29,817 nucleotides of DNA from Streptosporangiaceae bacterium. Lineage in GTDB: Bacteria > Actinomycetota > Actinomycetes > Streptosporangiales > Streptosporangiaceae. This document shows, in pieces, positions 21,840-29,721 of the stretch (within the stretch, counting starts at the first letter, position 1; every line of letters starts with the position of its first letter). The notes beneath the pieces are model-generated. The model was not told where the DNA came from. It saw only the letters and a program-made list of their open reading frames with translations, and ran no database searches. A program made the position numbers and the translations under genes. The stretch covers positions 1-29,817 of the forward strand of contig JASHQP010000557.1 of assembly GCA_030039095.1 (NCBI GenBank). Reading direction: 5' to 3'.

Positions 21840-23474
21840 ATGGCGATGACTCCTCGAGGTAGACGACCGGGTGCCGCGGTCGTCGTCGACGTGGCCGTGG
21901 TGGGCGCCGGGTTCGCTGGCCTGTACATGCTGCACCGGCTGCGCGAGCTCGGGCTGCGCGCCCGGGTCTTCGAGCGGGGCACCGACGTCGGCGGCACCTG
22001 GTTCTGGAACCGCTACCCCGGCGCCCGGTGTGACATCGAGAGCGTCGACTACTGCTACTCGTTCTCCGGCGAGCTCCTCGCCGAGTGGGCGTGGACGGAG
22101 CGGTACGCCACCCAGCCGGAGATCCTGCGCTACCTGCACCACGTCGCGGACCGCTTCTCCCTGCGCCGCGACATCCAGCTCGGCACGCGCGTCACGTCGA
22201 TGCGCTACGACGAGCCGGGGAACCGGTGGCTCATCTGCACCGACGCCGGCGAGGTGGTCTCGGCCCGCCACTGCGTGCTGGCCGTCGGCAATCTGTCTTC
22301 GGTGAAGCGCCCGGACTTCGCCGGTCTCGACGGCTTCCGGGGCGACTGGTACCACACCGCACAGTGGCCCGCGGGCGGGGTGGACTTCGGCGGCAAGCGG
22401 GTCGGGGTCGTCGGGACCGGGTCCACGGCCATCCAGGCGCTGCCGCAGATCGCCGCGCAGGCGGACGAGGTGTACGTCTTCCAGCGGACGCCCAACTACT
22501 CGATGCCCGCGCGGAACCGGCCGCTGCCGCGAGAGGAACTGCACGCGGTTCTGCGCAGCTACCCCGAACGCCGCCGGGCCGCCGAGCGATCGGACTCCGG
22601 GGTGCCCGTGGCCCCGCCGGAGCGGTCTGCGCTCGAGGTCACGGCGGCCGAACGCCGGCGGATGTACGAGACGGGATGGCAGCGGGGCGGCATCAACGCC
22701 CTCTCCTACGCGTTCACCGACTTCTTCACCGACGAGCGGGCCAACCGCACCGCCCAGGATTTCGCGCGCGAGAAGATCCGGGAGATCGTCGGGGACCCCG
22801 CGGTGGCGCAGGCGCTGTGCCCGCGGCACCACATCGGCACGAAGCGCACCTGCGTGGACGTCGGCTACTTCGAGACCTACAACCGTGGCAACGTGCACCT
22901 GGTCGATGTGCGCTCCGCGCCGATCACGGGGGTGACGCCGTGGGGCCTGGCCACGACCGCCGGCGAGTACGGGCTCGACGCGATCGTGTTCGCGATCGGG
23001 TTCGACGCCATCACCGGGGCGCTGCTGGAGATCGACATACGCGGCGTCGCTGGCCTGCGCCTAGCCGATAAGTGGTCCCAGGGGCCGCGCACGTACGCCG
23101 GCCTGTGCGTCGCCGGTTTCCCGAACCTGTTCATGATCACCGGCCCCGGCAGCCCGTCGGTGCTCAGCAACATGGTCGTCTCGATCGAGCAGCACGTCGA
23201 CTGGATCGCCGGCTGCCTCGGCCACCTCGGGGACACCGGGCTCGAGCGTATCGAGGCGTCGCCGGGCGCCGAGGATGCCTGGGGGCGGCACGTCACCGAG
23301 CTCGCGGACGCGACGCTGTACCCGCGGGCATCGTCGTGGTACGTCGGCGCCAACATCCCGGGCAAGCCGAGGGTGTTCATGCCCTACGTCGGCGGGTGCG
23401 GCAGCTACCGGCGGGAGTGCGAGGAGATCGTCGATCGCGGCTACGAGGGATTCGTGCTGGGGAGGGAGCGCTAG
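21840..23474 (+). CDS. Baeyer-Villiger-type FAD monooxygenase
   Basis: A 544-residue NADPH- and FAD-dependent enzyme expected to convert a ketone to an ester or lactone. FAD site GAGFAG (22-27), the [14 protein letters not shown] block, the complete BVMO fingerprint FRGDWYHTAQW (166-176, His172 present), the second nucleotide site GTGSTA (192-197), GTKRTC, and PGKPRVFMPYVGG near the end are all visible. It is clearly a paralogue of the flavin half of the fusion at 3187-5778 (for example [17 protein letters not shown] and [20 protein letters not shown]) but ends where that protein goes into its hydrolase. The start region has only a weak ribosome site; ATG 21846 is an alternative. The SDR gene begins directly at its stop. 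Confidence 0.93.
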   Translation: MAMTPRGRRPGAAVVVDVAVVGAGFAGLYMLHRLRELGLRARVFERGTDVGGTWFWNRYPGARCDIESVDYCYSFSGELLAEWAWTERYATQPEILRYLHHVADRFSLRRDIQLGTRVTSMRYDEPGNRWLICTDAGEVVSARHCVLAVGNLSSVKRPDFAGLDGFRGDWYHTAQWPAGGVDFGGKRVGVVGTGSTAIQALPQIAAQADEVYVFQRTPNYSMPARNRPLPREELHAVLRSYPERRRAAERSDSGVPVAPPERSALEVTAAERRRMYETGWQRGGINALSYAFTDFFTDERANRTAQDFAREKIREIVGDPAVAQALCPRHHIGTKRTCVDVGYFETYNRGNVHLVDVRSAPITGVTPWGLATTAGEYGLDAIVFAIGFDAITGALLEIDIRGVAGLRLADKWSQGPRTYAGLCVAGFPNLFMITGPGSPSVLSNMVVSIEQHVDWIAGCLGHLGDTGLERIEASPGAEDAWGRHVTELADATLYPRASSWYVGANIPGKPRVFMPYVGGCGSYRRECEEIVDRGYEGFVLGRER

Positions 23475-24221
23475 GTGGGCATGCTGGACGGAAAGGTCTG
23501 CGTGGTGACGGGAGCGGCCGGCGTCATCGGCCGCGAGACCGTGGAGGTCTTCGCCAGGGAGGGCGCGGTCGTCGTCGGCGTGGACCTGAAGGGCGAGGTC
23601 GACGCCGCGTTCTTCATGACGGCGGATCTGACCGACGCGGACCAGGTCGCGGCGACGTACCGCGCCGTGGCGCAGCGGTTCGGGCGCATCGACGTTCTGT
23701 TCAACAACGCTGGCATCGCGCTGCCGCAGGACGGCTCGGTGCTCGACACCGACCTCGCGACCTGGAACCGGGTGATCGAGGTGAACCTGACCAGCATCTT
23801 CCTCTGCTGCAAGCACGGGATCCCGTACCTGCTCGACGGCGGCGGAGGGTCGGTGATCAACACCTCGTCGCTGGTGGCCAGGGTCGGGTCGGCGGCGTCC
23901 CAGATCGCCTACACCGCGTCCAAGGGCGGCGTCCTGGCCATGTCCCGTGAGCTGGGGGTCGAGTTCGCCAAGCGGGGGGTGAGGGTGAACGCGCTGTGCC
24001 CCGGTCCGGTGGACACCCCGCTGCTGCGGACGCTGTTCGACGCGACGGAGGAGGCGCGGCGGCTGGTGCACGTGCCATCCGGCCGGTTCGCGCGGGCCAG
24101 GGAGGTCGCCGAGGCCGTCGCGTTCCTGGCCAGCGACGCGTCCTCCTACATCAACGCCACGGAGTTCCTCGTCGACGGCGGCATCTCCGCGGCGTACGTG
24201 ACCGCGCCCGACCCGGCATGA
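23475..24221 (+). CDS. Short-chain dehydrogenase/reductase
   Basis: A 248-residue classical SDR. NAD(P) site TGAAGVIG (12-19), NNAG (77-80), Asn104, Ser131/132, and the catalytic YTASK with Tyr146 and Lys150. Asp37 after the second strand (VVGVDLKG) suggests NAD rather than NADP. GTG 23475 begins on the base after the BVMO stop and has GGAGGGAG upstream, so the pair is a tight operon. It probably oxidises an alcohol to the ketone used by the BVMO, or the alcohol released from its product. That order is inference. Its stop overlaps the ATG of the deleted SDR remnant. Confidence 0.92.
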   Translation: MGMLDGKVCVVTGAAGVIGRETVEVFAREGAVVVGVDLKGEVDAAFFMTADLTDADQVAATYRAVAQRFGRIDVLFNNAGIALPQDGSVLDTDLATWNRVIEVNLTSIFLCCKHGIPYLLDGGGGSVINTSSLVARVGSAASQIAYTASKGGVLAMSRELGVEFAKRGVRVNALCPGPVDTPLLRTLFDATEEARRLVHVPSGRFARAREVAEAVAFLASDASSYINATEFLVDGGISAAYVTAPDPA

Positions 24222-24331
24222 CCGGCCCGCCGCCCGCCGGGCGCGTCGCCCTGGTGACCGGGGCCGGGGATGCTGCCGCGGCGATCAGCGGGCAGGCGAT
24301 CAGCGTGTCCGGCGGCCACGAGGTGCACTGA
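24218..24331 (+). pseudogene. SDR remnant, internally deleted to 37 codons
   Basis: The frame starts at an ATGA overlap with the preceding SDR stop and reads a typical SDR N-terminus (GRVALVTGAG). After a few Ala-rich residues it continues directly as a typical SDR C-terminus (ISGQAISVSGGHEVH) and stop. The Rossmann core, NNAG, Ser-Tyr-Lys and about 200 residues are missing. Both ends are SDR-like and in frame, so this looks like an internal in-frame deletion of a former second SDR gene. It cannot be an active enzyme. Confidence 0.75.
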
Positions 24332-24365
24332 GCGTGGCGCCGGTGTGACGGTCCGCTGAGTTTGT

Positions 24366-24384
24366 GCCGGCGGGAGTCGCCGGC
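24366..24384 (+). terminator. GC hairpin past the BVMO-SDR operon
   Basis: GCCGGCG and CGCCGGC pair exactly around GGAGT, 34 bp past the remnant's stop. There is no T-run. A further GGCCGGGCGGCGCCGG follows. It plausibly ends the operon before the permease promoter. Confidence 0.5.
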
Positions 24385-24430
24385 CGGGCGGCGCCGGAAA
24401 ACAACCTGGTCACACTTGTAATGCGCGGTT

Positions 24431-24470
24431 TGTCAACCCGTTGACAGCCGGTTTGCAATGGTCTTATGGT
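24431..24470 (+). promoter_or_regulatory. Permease promoter with operator over the -35 box
   Basis: A consensus TTGACA at 24441-24446 is followed after 18 bp by TATGGT (24465-24470). The dyad TGTCAACCCGTTGACA (24431-24446, seven-base arms) ends in the -35 box, so a dimeric repressor there would block polymerase. The transcript would have a leader of about 130 bases before the permease ATG. Confidence 0.55.
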
Positions 24471-24609
24471 TCGCTGAGTAGACCACAGCAGAAGTGGCCG
24501 GCTGGCACGTGCCTGCGGGTCAGGACCGAGGCGATCGCACCGGAGCGGTTGACCGCATTCTTGTCGTGAGGCCACCCCATAGCGGCGGTGCGCCGTGTCG
24601 GGAGGATAG

Positions 24610-26154
24610 ATGGACACTATGGGTTCCGGTGAGGCGCAGACCGCCACCCAGTCGGCGGTGGATATCTCCAACCGGGAGGATATCCACAAGCTGCGCGGGA
24701 AGGCCGTCGGCCTGGGCGGGGTGCTGTTCATCTCGTTCGCCGCGATGTCGCCGCTGACCGGCCAGCTCGGCAACGTGCCGATCGCGGTGGGCATCGGCAA
24801 CGGGATCGGGGCGCCGGCCGGGTTCCTGATCGGCATCGTCATGCTGACGCTGTTCGGGGTGGGCTACGTCAAGATGATGCGGAGCGTCCCGTCCTCGGGC
24901 GGGTTCTACTCGTTCATCAGCCACGGGCTGGGCCGGCCGCTGGGCATGGGCGCGGGGTGGCTGTCGGTGTTCGCGTACGCGTTCGTCGAGGGGTCGCTGT
25001 ACGGCGCGTTCGGCTACTTCGGCAACATCACGATCCAGCAGTTCTTCCACTTCGGGATCCCCTGGCCGTATCTGGGGTTCGGGGCGCTGATCCTCAACAT
25101 AATCCTGGCGCATTTCGACGTCCGGCTGAGTTCCTCGGTGCTGGGGATCGCGCTGATCCTGGAGATCGTGGTCCTCACGGTCATGGTCGTGGCGGTGTTC
25201 GCGCACGGCGGCGGCCCGACCGGCATCTCGGCGGCGCCGATCAACCCGGTCAACGCGTTCAAGGGCCTGGCCCCGGGGGTCGGCATCTTCTTCGCGGTGT
25301 GGTCGTGGGTCGGGTTCGAGACGATCCCGAACTACGCCGAGGAGTCGAAGAACCCGCGCAAGATCGGCGCACAGGCGCTGTTCATCTGCATCATCGGCGG
25401 CGGCCTGTTCTTCATGCTGTGCGCGTGGGCGGTGGTCACGGGCTGGGGCCTGCACAACGCGGTGCACGAGGCGGCGACCGACGGCGGCAACTTCTACTAC
25501 GGCGTGACCAGCAAGTTCGCGGCGGTATGGGTGACCGACGTGATGGAGTGGCTGATCATGACCTCGTCGTTCGCGTGCGCGCTGTCGTTCCACAACACGA
25601 GCTCGCGCTACATGTACGTGATCGGCCGCGAGAAGATCTTCCACCCCTCCCTGGGCCGGACGCACAAGAAGTACCAGAGCCCGCACGTGGCCAACGCGCT
25701 GGTCGGCCTCATCGTCGGCCTGCTGATGGTGCTGTTCCTGGTGATCTGGTACGCCAGCAAGTCCGCCCAGAACTTCGCGAGCTTCCAGAACGCCCCGTAC
25801 TACGAGCTGTTCGGCTGGTTTGCGATCGTGGCGACGTTCTCGGTGCTGGTCAACCAGACTCTGTCCTCGGTGGCGACGATCGCGCACTTCCGGCGGCCCG
25901 AGTACAAGGCCCAGCGCAACCTGTGGACCACCGAGGTCATCCCGGTTCTGTCCATCATCGCCATGGGCGTGGTGCTCTGGCTGCTCTGGTCCAACCTCGA
26001 CAAGATCGGCGGCTCGATCATCTGGGTCGACATCATCCCGTGGCTCTGCCTGGCCTGGCTGCTCATCGGGGTCGGCCTGGCGCTGGTGCTGCGCAAGCGC
26101 AACCCTGAGAAGTACGAGGTGCTGGGCAGGATGGTGAATTCCGGGATCGACTGA
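24610..26154 (+). CDS. APC-superfamily amino acid/amine permease
   Basis: A 514-residue cytoplasmic-membrane transporter. About twelve hydrophobic segments begin near residue 33. The first carries the family signature GGVLFISFAAMSPLTGQLGNVP, and GGFYSFISHGLGRPLG after helix two is typical of amino acid-polyamine-organocation carriers. The hydrophilic N-terminus (1-32) and short basic C-terminus are cytoplasmic. The conserved VWSWVGFETIPNYAEESKNP block near helix six is clear. GGGAGG seven bases before the ATG decides the start. It has its own promoter at 24431-24470. It lies between the BVMO-SDR operon and the DUF1116-SDR operon, which suggests import of the compound handled by one of them. 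The substrate cannot be named. Confidence 0.92.
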   Translation: MDTMGSGEAQTATQSAVDISNREDIHKLRGKAVGLGGVLFISFAAMSPLTGQLGNVPIAVGIGNGIGAPAGFLIGIVMLTLFGVGYVKMMRSVPSSGGFYSFISHGLGRPLGMGAGWLSVFAYAFVEGSLYGAFGYFGNITIQQFFHFGIPWPYLGFGALILNIILAHFDVRLSSSVLGIALILEIVVLTVMVVAVFAHGGGPTGISAAPINPVNAFKGLAPGVGIFFAVWSWVGFETIPNYAEESKNPRKIGAQALFICIIGGGLFFMLCAWAVVTGWGLHNAVHEAATDGGNFYYGVTSKFAAVWVTDVMEWLIMTSSFACALSFHNTSSRYMYVIGREKIFHPSLGRTHKKYQSPHVANALVGLIVGLLMVLFLVIWYASKSAQNFASFQNAPYYELFGWFAIVATFSVLVNQTLSSVATIAHFRRPEYKAQRNLWTTEVIPVLSIIAMGVVLWLLWSNLDKIGGSIIWVDIIPWLCLAWLLIGVGLALVLRKRNPEKYEVLGRMVNSGID

Positions 26155-26168
26155 CCCCTCGGGTGGGG
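26155..26168. terminator. Small shared hairpin between convergent genes
   Basis: CCCC and GGGG flank six bases in the 21-bp gap between the permease and DUF1116 stops. It could terminate from both sides but is weak. Confidence 0.3.
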
Positions 26169-26175
26169 CAGGCTG

Positions 26176-27423
26176 TCAGCTCGCTGGATGCAGCTCGGTC
26201 CAGCGGGCTGCGGCCTGTTCGAAGCACTCCCGCGGCGCGCGGATGACCCCGGCGCCGATCTGGCCGCCGTCGCGGCCGGCCAGGCCGACGTCCATGACCG
26301 GCAGCACCCCGGTCTCCAGCACCTTGAAGAGGTCGACCCCGGTCGGGGTGCCGCGGAAGCCGAACAGCGGGATCTTGTAGACCGTGTTCTCTCCGGCCGT
26401 GATCTGGTACATCTCCTCGTTGCGCCGGATCATGACGTCGGGCGAGCCGCCCTGGTACTCCTGCAGGGACAGCGCGCAGGCCTGCGCGAACCCGCCGAGC
26501 CCGATGGTCTCGGTGATCGGGCTCTCGCCGCCCATCCAGCTGATCTCGGACTCGTCGTGGCCCGGGAACAGTTTGCCCTCGGTGACCGGTGTCGGCCCGC
26601 GGAACCACTCGCCGCCGAGGCCGCTGACCCGGATGAAGAACTCCTTGCAGGAGAACCCCATCGCGGACACCACGCTGGAGCCGGGCAGCCCGGCGATCGA
26701 GTCCGCGGTGGCCTTGGCCGCGGCCATCGACAGCCGCAGGAAGAAGTAGTCGTTCTCGGCGATGTGCAGGAACGTCTCCCTGACCTTGTCGCTCCCCGGC
26801 CCTGCCATGTCCAGCGCGGCGCGCAGCAGCTCGCGGATGAACAGGAGTGTCGAGGCGGCGTTGCGGCTGTGGCACTCGTCGCCCATGCGCAGGCCCCTGG
26901 CGATCAGCGGCTTCAGCGCGACGCCGCCGGTGCGGCGGATGGCCTCGCCGACGACCGGCGCGTAGACGTTGTTCACGTGCAGCAGCCGTTCGTGCACGCC
27001 CTCGTCGTAGCAGCCGTAGTTGAGCCGCCGCGGGTCCTTGCCCTCGTAGAAGTTGCAGAACCCCGTGTTGCCACCGGCGGCGTCCTGCACCACGAACACC
27101 GGCATGGACGCCGTGTAGATCCCGGCCAGCGAGCCGACCGCGCCGTAGTCGTGGCACCCGGCCACGGTGATCGCGCCGGAATCCAGGGCCGCGATGGCCT
27201 CCTCGCGGGTGGACGCCAGGCCCTCGAACAGAGCCCCGCCGATGATCGCCTCGCGCTGCCCGCCCTCGTAGCTGGGCCACGGCAGCGGGGCGCCCGAGGT
27301 GAGGATCAGGTTCTTGGTGTAGCCGGGCATCACGTCGATGGCCCGGCCGACGTCGACCACGATGGGGTCGGCGGTGCACAGACGGCGTACCGCCTCGGCG
27401 TTGGCTTCGCTGAGCGCGCTCAT
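26176..27423 (-). CDS. DUF1116 protein, AllG/YlbE-like
   Basis: A 415-residue soluble protein that I assign to DUF1116 from its blocks: DVMPGYTKNLILTSGAP, CHDYGAVGSLAGIYTASMPVFVV, NYGCYDEGVHERL, GDECHSRNAAS and GFSCKEFFIRVSGLGGEWF. The E. coli member AllG (YlbE) works with AllF and AllH in oxamate carbamoyl transfer during allantoin use. Here no AllF, AllH or carbamate kinase gene is nearby, so a carbamoyl role is only a possibility. The ATG overlaps the stop of the upstream SDR gene as ATGA, so the two are co-translated. Several conserved Cys and His residues could form an active site. The length is normal for the family. Confidence 0.8.
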   Translation of the reverse strand: MSALSEANAEAVRRLCTADPIVVDVGRAIDVMPGYTKNLILTSGAPLPWPSYEGGQREAIIGGALFEGLASTREEAIAALDSGAITVAGCHDYGAVGSLAGIYTASMPVFVVQDAAGGNTGFCNFYEGKDPRRLNYGCYDEGVHERLLHVNNVYAPVVGEAIRRTGGVALKPLIARGLRMGDECHSRNAASTLLFIRELLRAALDMAGPGSDKVRETFLHIAENDYFFLRLSMAAAKATADSIAGLPGSSVVSAMGFSCKEFFIRVSGLGGEWFRGPTPVTEGKLFPGHDESEISWMGGESPITETIGLGGFAQACALSLQEYQGGSPDVMIRRNEEMYQITAGENTVYKIPLFGFRGTPTGVDLFKVLETGVLPVMDVGLAGRDGGQIGAGVIRAPRECFEQAAARWTELHPAS

Positions 27424-28142
27424 CGGGCCACGAACCCCCCGTCGACCAGGATCGTCTGCGCGGTGATGTAGGAGGCGCGCGGCGACAGCAGGAACTCGGC
27501 CACCTCCGCGACCTCCTCGGGCTCGCCGATCCGGCCGAGCATGGTGTGCGCGGCCGAGGCTTCCTCGCCGCCGGACACCGCGGCCATGGACGGGCTCATC
27601 GGCGCGCGGATGACGCCCGGGGCGATGCAGTTCACCCGGATCCCGCGCGGAGCCAGTTCCTCCGCCAGGTACGCGGTGTACGCGGCGACGCCCGCCTTGG
27701 TCGCGCCGTACACCGAGGCGCCGATGAACCTGGCGATCCGGCCGGTGAGCGAGCCGATGTTGACGATCGCCGACCCGTCTGCCAGCCGCGGCGCGAACAC
27801 GTCGGTCACCCGGGCCATGCCCGCGACGTTCACCTGAAACATCTGGGCCATCGTGGCGTCGTCGACCCGCCCAAGGAACGTGTCCCGTAGGATCCCCGCG
27901 CAGTTGACGAGCCCGGTCAGCGCCTCCGCGCCGAGCGCGGCCGCCGCCGCCTCGACGCTCGCCCGGTCGGTGACGTCACCCTCGACCGCCCGGACGCCGC
28001 GGTTGCCGGCCTCGTCCCAGTCCACGGACGCGATCTGCGGCGCCAGGTCCATGGCCACCGCCACCGACCCCGCGTCCCGCAGCCGTCGGCAGATCGCCAT
28101 CCCAATAACCCCAGCGCCCCCCGTAACCACCACCAGTCCCAT
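27420..28142 (-). CDS. Short-chain dehydrogenase/reductase
   Basis: A 240-residue classical SDR. TGGAGVIG (7-14), NCAG (80-83, a common variant of NNAG), Asn near 105, Ser131, Tyr145 and Lys149 (YGATK), and the C-terminal TILVDGG block are present. Asp32 after strand two suggests NAD. ATG 28142 is chosen because GGAGGG lies upstream; the frame opens at 28172 but those ten residues would start inside the 28168-28224 dyad. It is coupled to DUF1116 by a four-base overlap, and the third BVMO gene ends 75 bp upstream on the same strand. All three may form one operon interrupted by a strong dyad. Confidence 0.92.
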   Translation of the reverse strand: MGLVVVTGGAGVIGMAICRRLRDAGSVAVAMDLAPQIASVDWDEAGNRGVRAVEGDVTDRASVEAAAAALGAEALTGLVNCAGILRDTFLGRVDDATMAQMFQVNVAGMARVTDVFAPRLADGSAIVNIGSLTGRIARFIGASVYGATKAGVAAYTAYLAEELAPRGIRVNCIAPGVIRAPMSPSMAAVSGGEEASAAHTMLGRIGEPEEVAEVAEFLLSPRASYITAQTILVDGGFVAR

Positions 28143-28167
28143 CAGCGAGCCCTCCTTTCGGTCAGTT

Positions 28168-28224
28168 TTCATGATCCCGGAGGATTGTTAGCGCATACGG
28201 CTGCAAATCCTCCGGGATCATGAA
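28168..28224. repeat. Perfect 19-bp inverted repeat over the BVMO stop codon
   Basis: TTCATGATCCCGGAGGATT (28168-28186) and its exact reverse complement (28206-28224) flank a 19-base loop. The right arm contains the TGA of the BVMO gene at 28218. On the minus strand an ATG overlapping that TGA reads 19 codons (MIPEDLQPYALTILRDHEN) to a stop at 28162. It could be a terminator or RNA-processing hairpin, or a small mobile repeat. There is no T-run on either side. Confidence 0.85.
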
Positions 28225-29672
28225 CGGCGGCCCCGGTAGCGGAGTGCGAAGCGGCCGGCCCAGGCGATCAGCAGGTACAGGCTGACCGGGTACGGCCACT
28301 GGGACACGACGCGGCCGCTGCCGGACCGGAAGTAGCTGCCGGTCTCCGTCCACACCGTGCGCCGCAGCGCCCGCTGCAGCCAGCGGTCGAACAGCTCCGC
28401 CACCACCGGCGAAATCTGCACGTCATGAGCGCCGCGCGCGCCCACGCGCCGGATGGCCCGCGCGGCGAACCGCGCCTGCGCCTCGAAGAACGTCACGGTC
28501 GGGGAACTGTTCGTGTTGGGCCCGTACATCATGAAGAAGTTCGGGAACCCGGGCACCATGATGCCGAGGAACGCCCGTGCATCGCCCGCCCACACCTCGT
28601 GCAGGTCCCGGCCGCCGAGCCCGGTGACCCTCAGCTTGGCCAGGTAGTCCGAGGCGTGGAAGCCGGTGGCGAGCACCACCACGTCGAGGTCGTGCCGGTC
28701 GCCGTTCTCGTCGATCACTCCGGTCGCGGACAGCCCCTTCGCCCCGTGCGGCACGAGCGTGACGTGCGGCTGCAGCAGCGACTGGTAGTAGTCGTCGCTC
28801 AGCACGGTCCGCTTTCCTTCAAAGGGGAACCCGGGGGTGAGCAGCCGCTGGAGCTCGGGATGCCCGGCGACCGAGTCGGCGAGGAACTTCGCCGAGGCCT
28901 GCCGGCGCTGGCGGTTGACCCGCCCGTCCCGCCGCGCGTGGCTCATCCGCACCTGGCGGGTGTCGTATCGGTAGTAGAGGCTGAGGCGGTGCCACCGGCG
29001 CACGAGAGGGTTGCGGTTCAGCCTGCGCTCCATGGGGCTGAACGCCCGGCTGTCCTTGGGCAGCATCCAGTTGGGCTCACGCTGGAAGACCTTGACCTCC
29101 GCGGCGCACTTGGCGGCCTCGGAGACCACCTGCACGGCCGTTGATCCCGTGCCGAGCACGCCGACCCGCTGATCAGTCATATCCAGGTCCTCGGGCCAGT
29201 GTGCGCTGTGGCAGATCACGCCGCTGAAGCCGGGCCCCTCGCGCGCCAGGGCCGGGATGCGCGGCACGCTCAGGAAACCGACCGCGCTGATCACCGCCTG
29301 GAACGCGCCGTGCGGCCGACCCGAGCCGGTAACGAGCTCGTAGTGGCCGCGGCCGTCGTCCCAGGTGACGCTCTCCACCCTCTCGTTCATCGCCAGATGA
29401 CGGCGGAGGCCGAAAGCGTCCACGACTCTCTCGAGGTAACGCTGCAGTTCGCCGCGGCCGGCGTAGTTGCGGCTCCAGTCCGCTGGCGCGTAGGAGAACG
29501 AGTAGATCTGGGACTCCAGGTCGACCTCGGCGCCCGGGTACCTGTGGTGAAACCACGTCCCGCCGACGCCCGATGACGCCTCGAAGATCGTGAAGTCCGT
29601 GATGCCCTGCCGCTGCAGTGCGACTCCGGCGGCGATCCCGCAGAAGCCGGCCCCGATCACGGCGACCCGCAT
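28218..29672 (-). CDS. Baeyer-Villiger-type FAD monooxygenase, third copy
   Basis: A 484-residue flavin monooxygenase. FAD site GAGFCG (7-12), GTWFHHRYPGAEVD, the complete fingerprint FSGVICHSAHW (149-159, His155 present), second Rossmann site GTGSTA (174-179), and the PGFPNFFMMYGPNTN block near residue 375 are visible. It is more distant from the other two BVMO proteins than they are from each other and lacks their PGKPRVF C-terminal block. The C-terminus is Arg-rich with a hydrophobic stretch (VSLYLLIAWAGRFALRYRG) that might touch the membrane. GGAG five bases upstream supports ATG 29672. A 25-bp palindrome lies 25 bp upstream. The SDR and DUF1116 genes follow. Substrate unknown. Confidence 0.92.
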   Translation of the reverse strand: MRVAVIGAGFCGIAAGVALQRQGITDFTIFEASSGVGGTWFHHRYPGAEVDLESQIYSFSYAPADWSRNYAGRGELQRYLERVVDAFGLRRHLAMNERVESVTWDDGRGHYELVTGSGRPHGAFQAVISAVGFLSVPRIPALAREGPGFSGVICHSAHWPEDLDMTDQRVGVLGTGSTAVQVVSEAAKCAAEVKVFQREPNWMLPKDSRAFSPMERRLNRNPLVRRWHRLSLYYRYDTRQVRMSHARRDGRVNRQRRQASAKFLADSVAGHPELQRLLTPGFPFEGKRTVLSDDYYQSLLQPHVTLVPHGAKGLSATGVIDENGDRHDLDVVVLATGFHASDYLAKLRVTGLGGRDLHEVWAGDARAFLGIMVPGFPNFFMMYGPNTNSSPTVTFFEAQARFAARAIRRVGARGAHDVQISPVVAELFDRWLQRALRRTVWTETGSYFRSGSGRVVSQWPYPVSLYLLIAWAGRFALRYRGRRS

Positions 29673-29696
29673 GGACTCCGCTCCGATCGCTCGGTT

Positions 29697-29721
29697 CTTA
29701 GGTCTAAATAGTAGACCTAAG
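29697..29721. promoter_or_regulatory. Perfect 10-bp inverted repeat upstream of the third BVMO
   Basis: CTTAGGTCTA and TAGACCTAAG flank AATAG. It is an AT-rich island 25-49 bp upstream of the BVMO start, right where the promoter should be. It is a strong candidate operator for a TetR- or MarR-type regulator, perhaps encoded just beyond the window. The remaining 96 bases to the edge are GC-rich with nothing recognisable. Confidence 0.65.

Noticed and set aside
24520..25887. 455-codon minus-strand open frame opposite the permease
   Set aside because: Asp/Arg/His-rich product typical of the reverse strand of a membrane protein gene; no motif.
26188..27471. 427-codon plus-strand open frame opposite DUF1116
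   Set aside because: Antisense shadow of a conserved protein; composition not protein-like.
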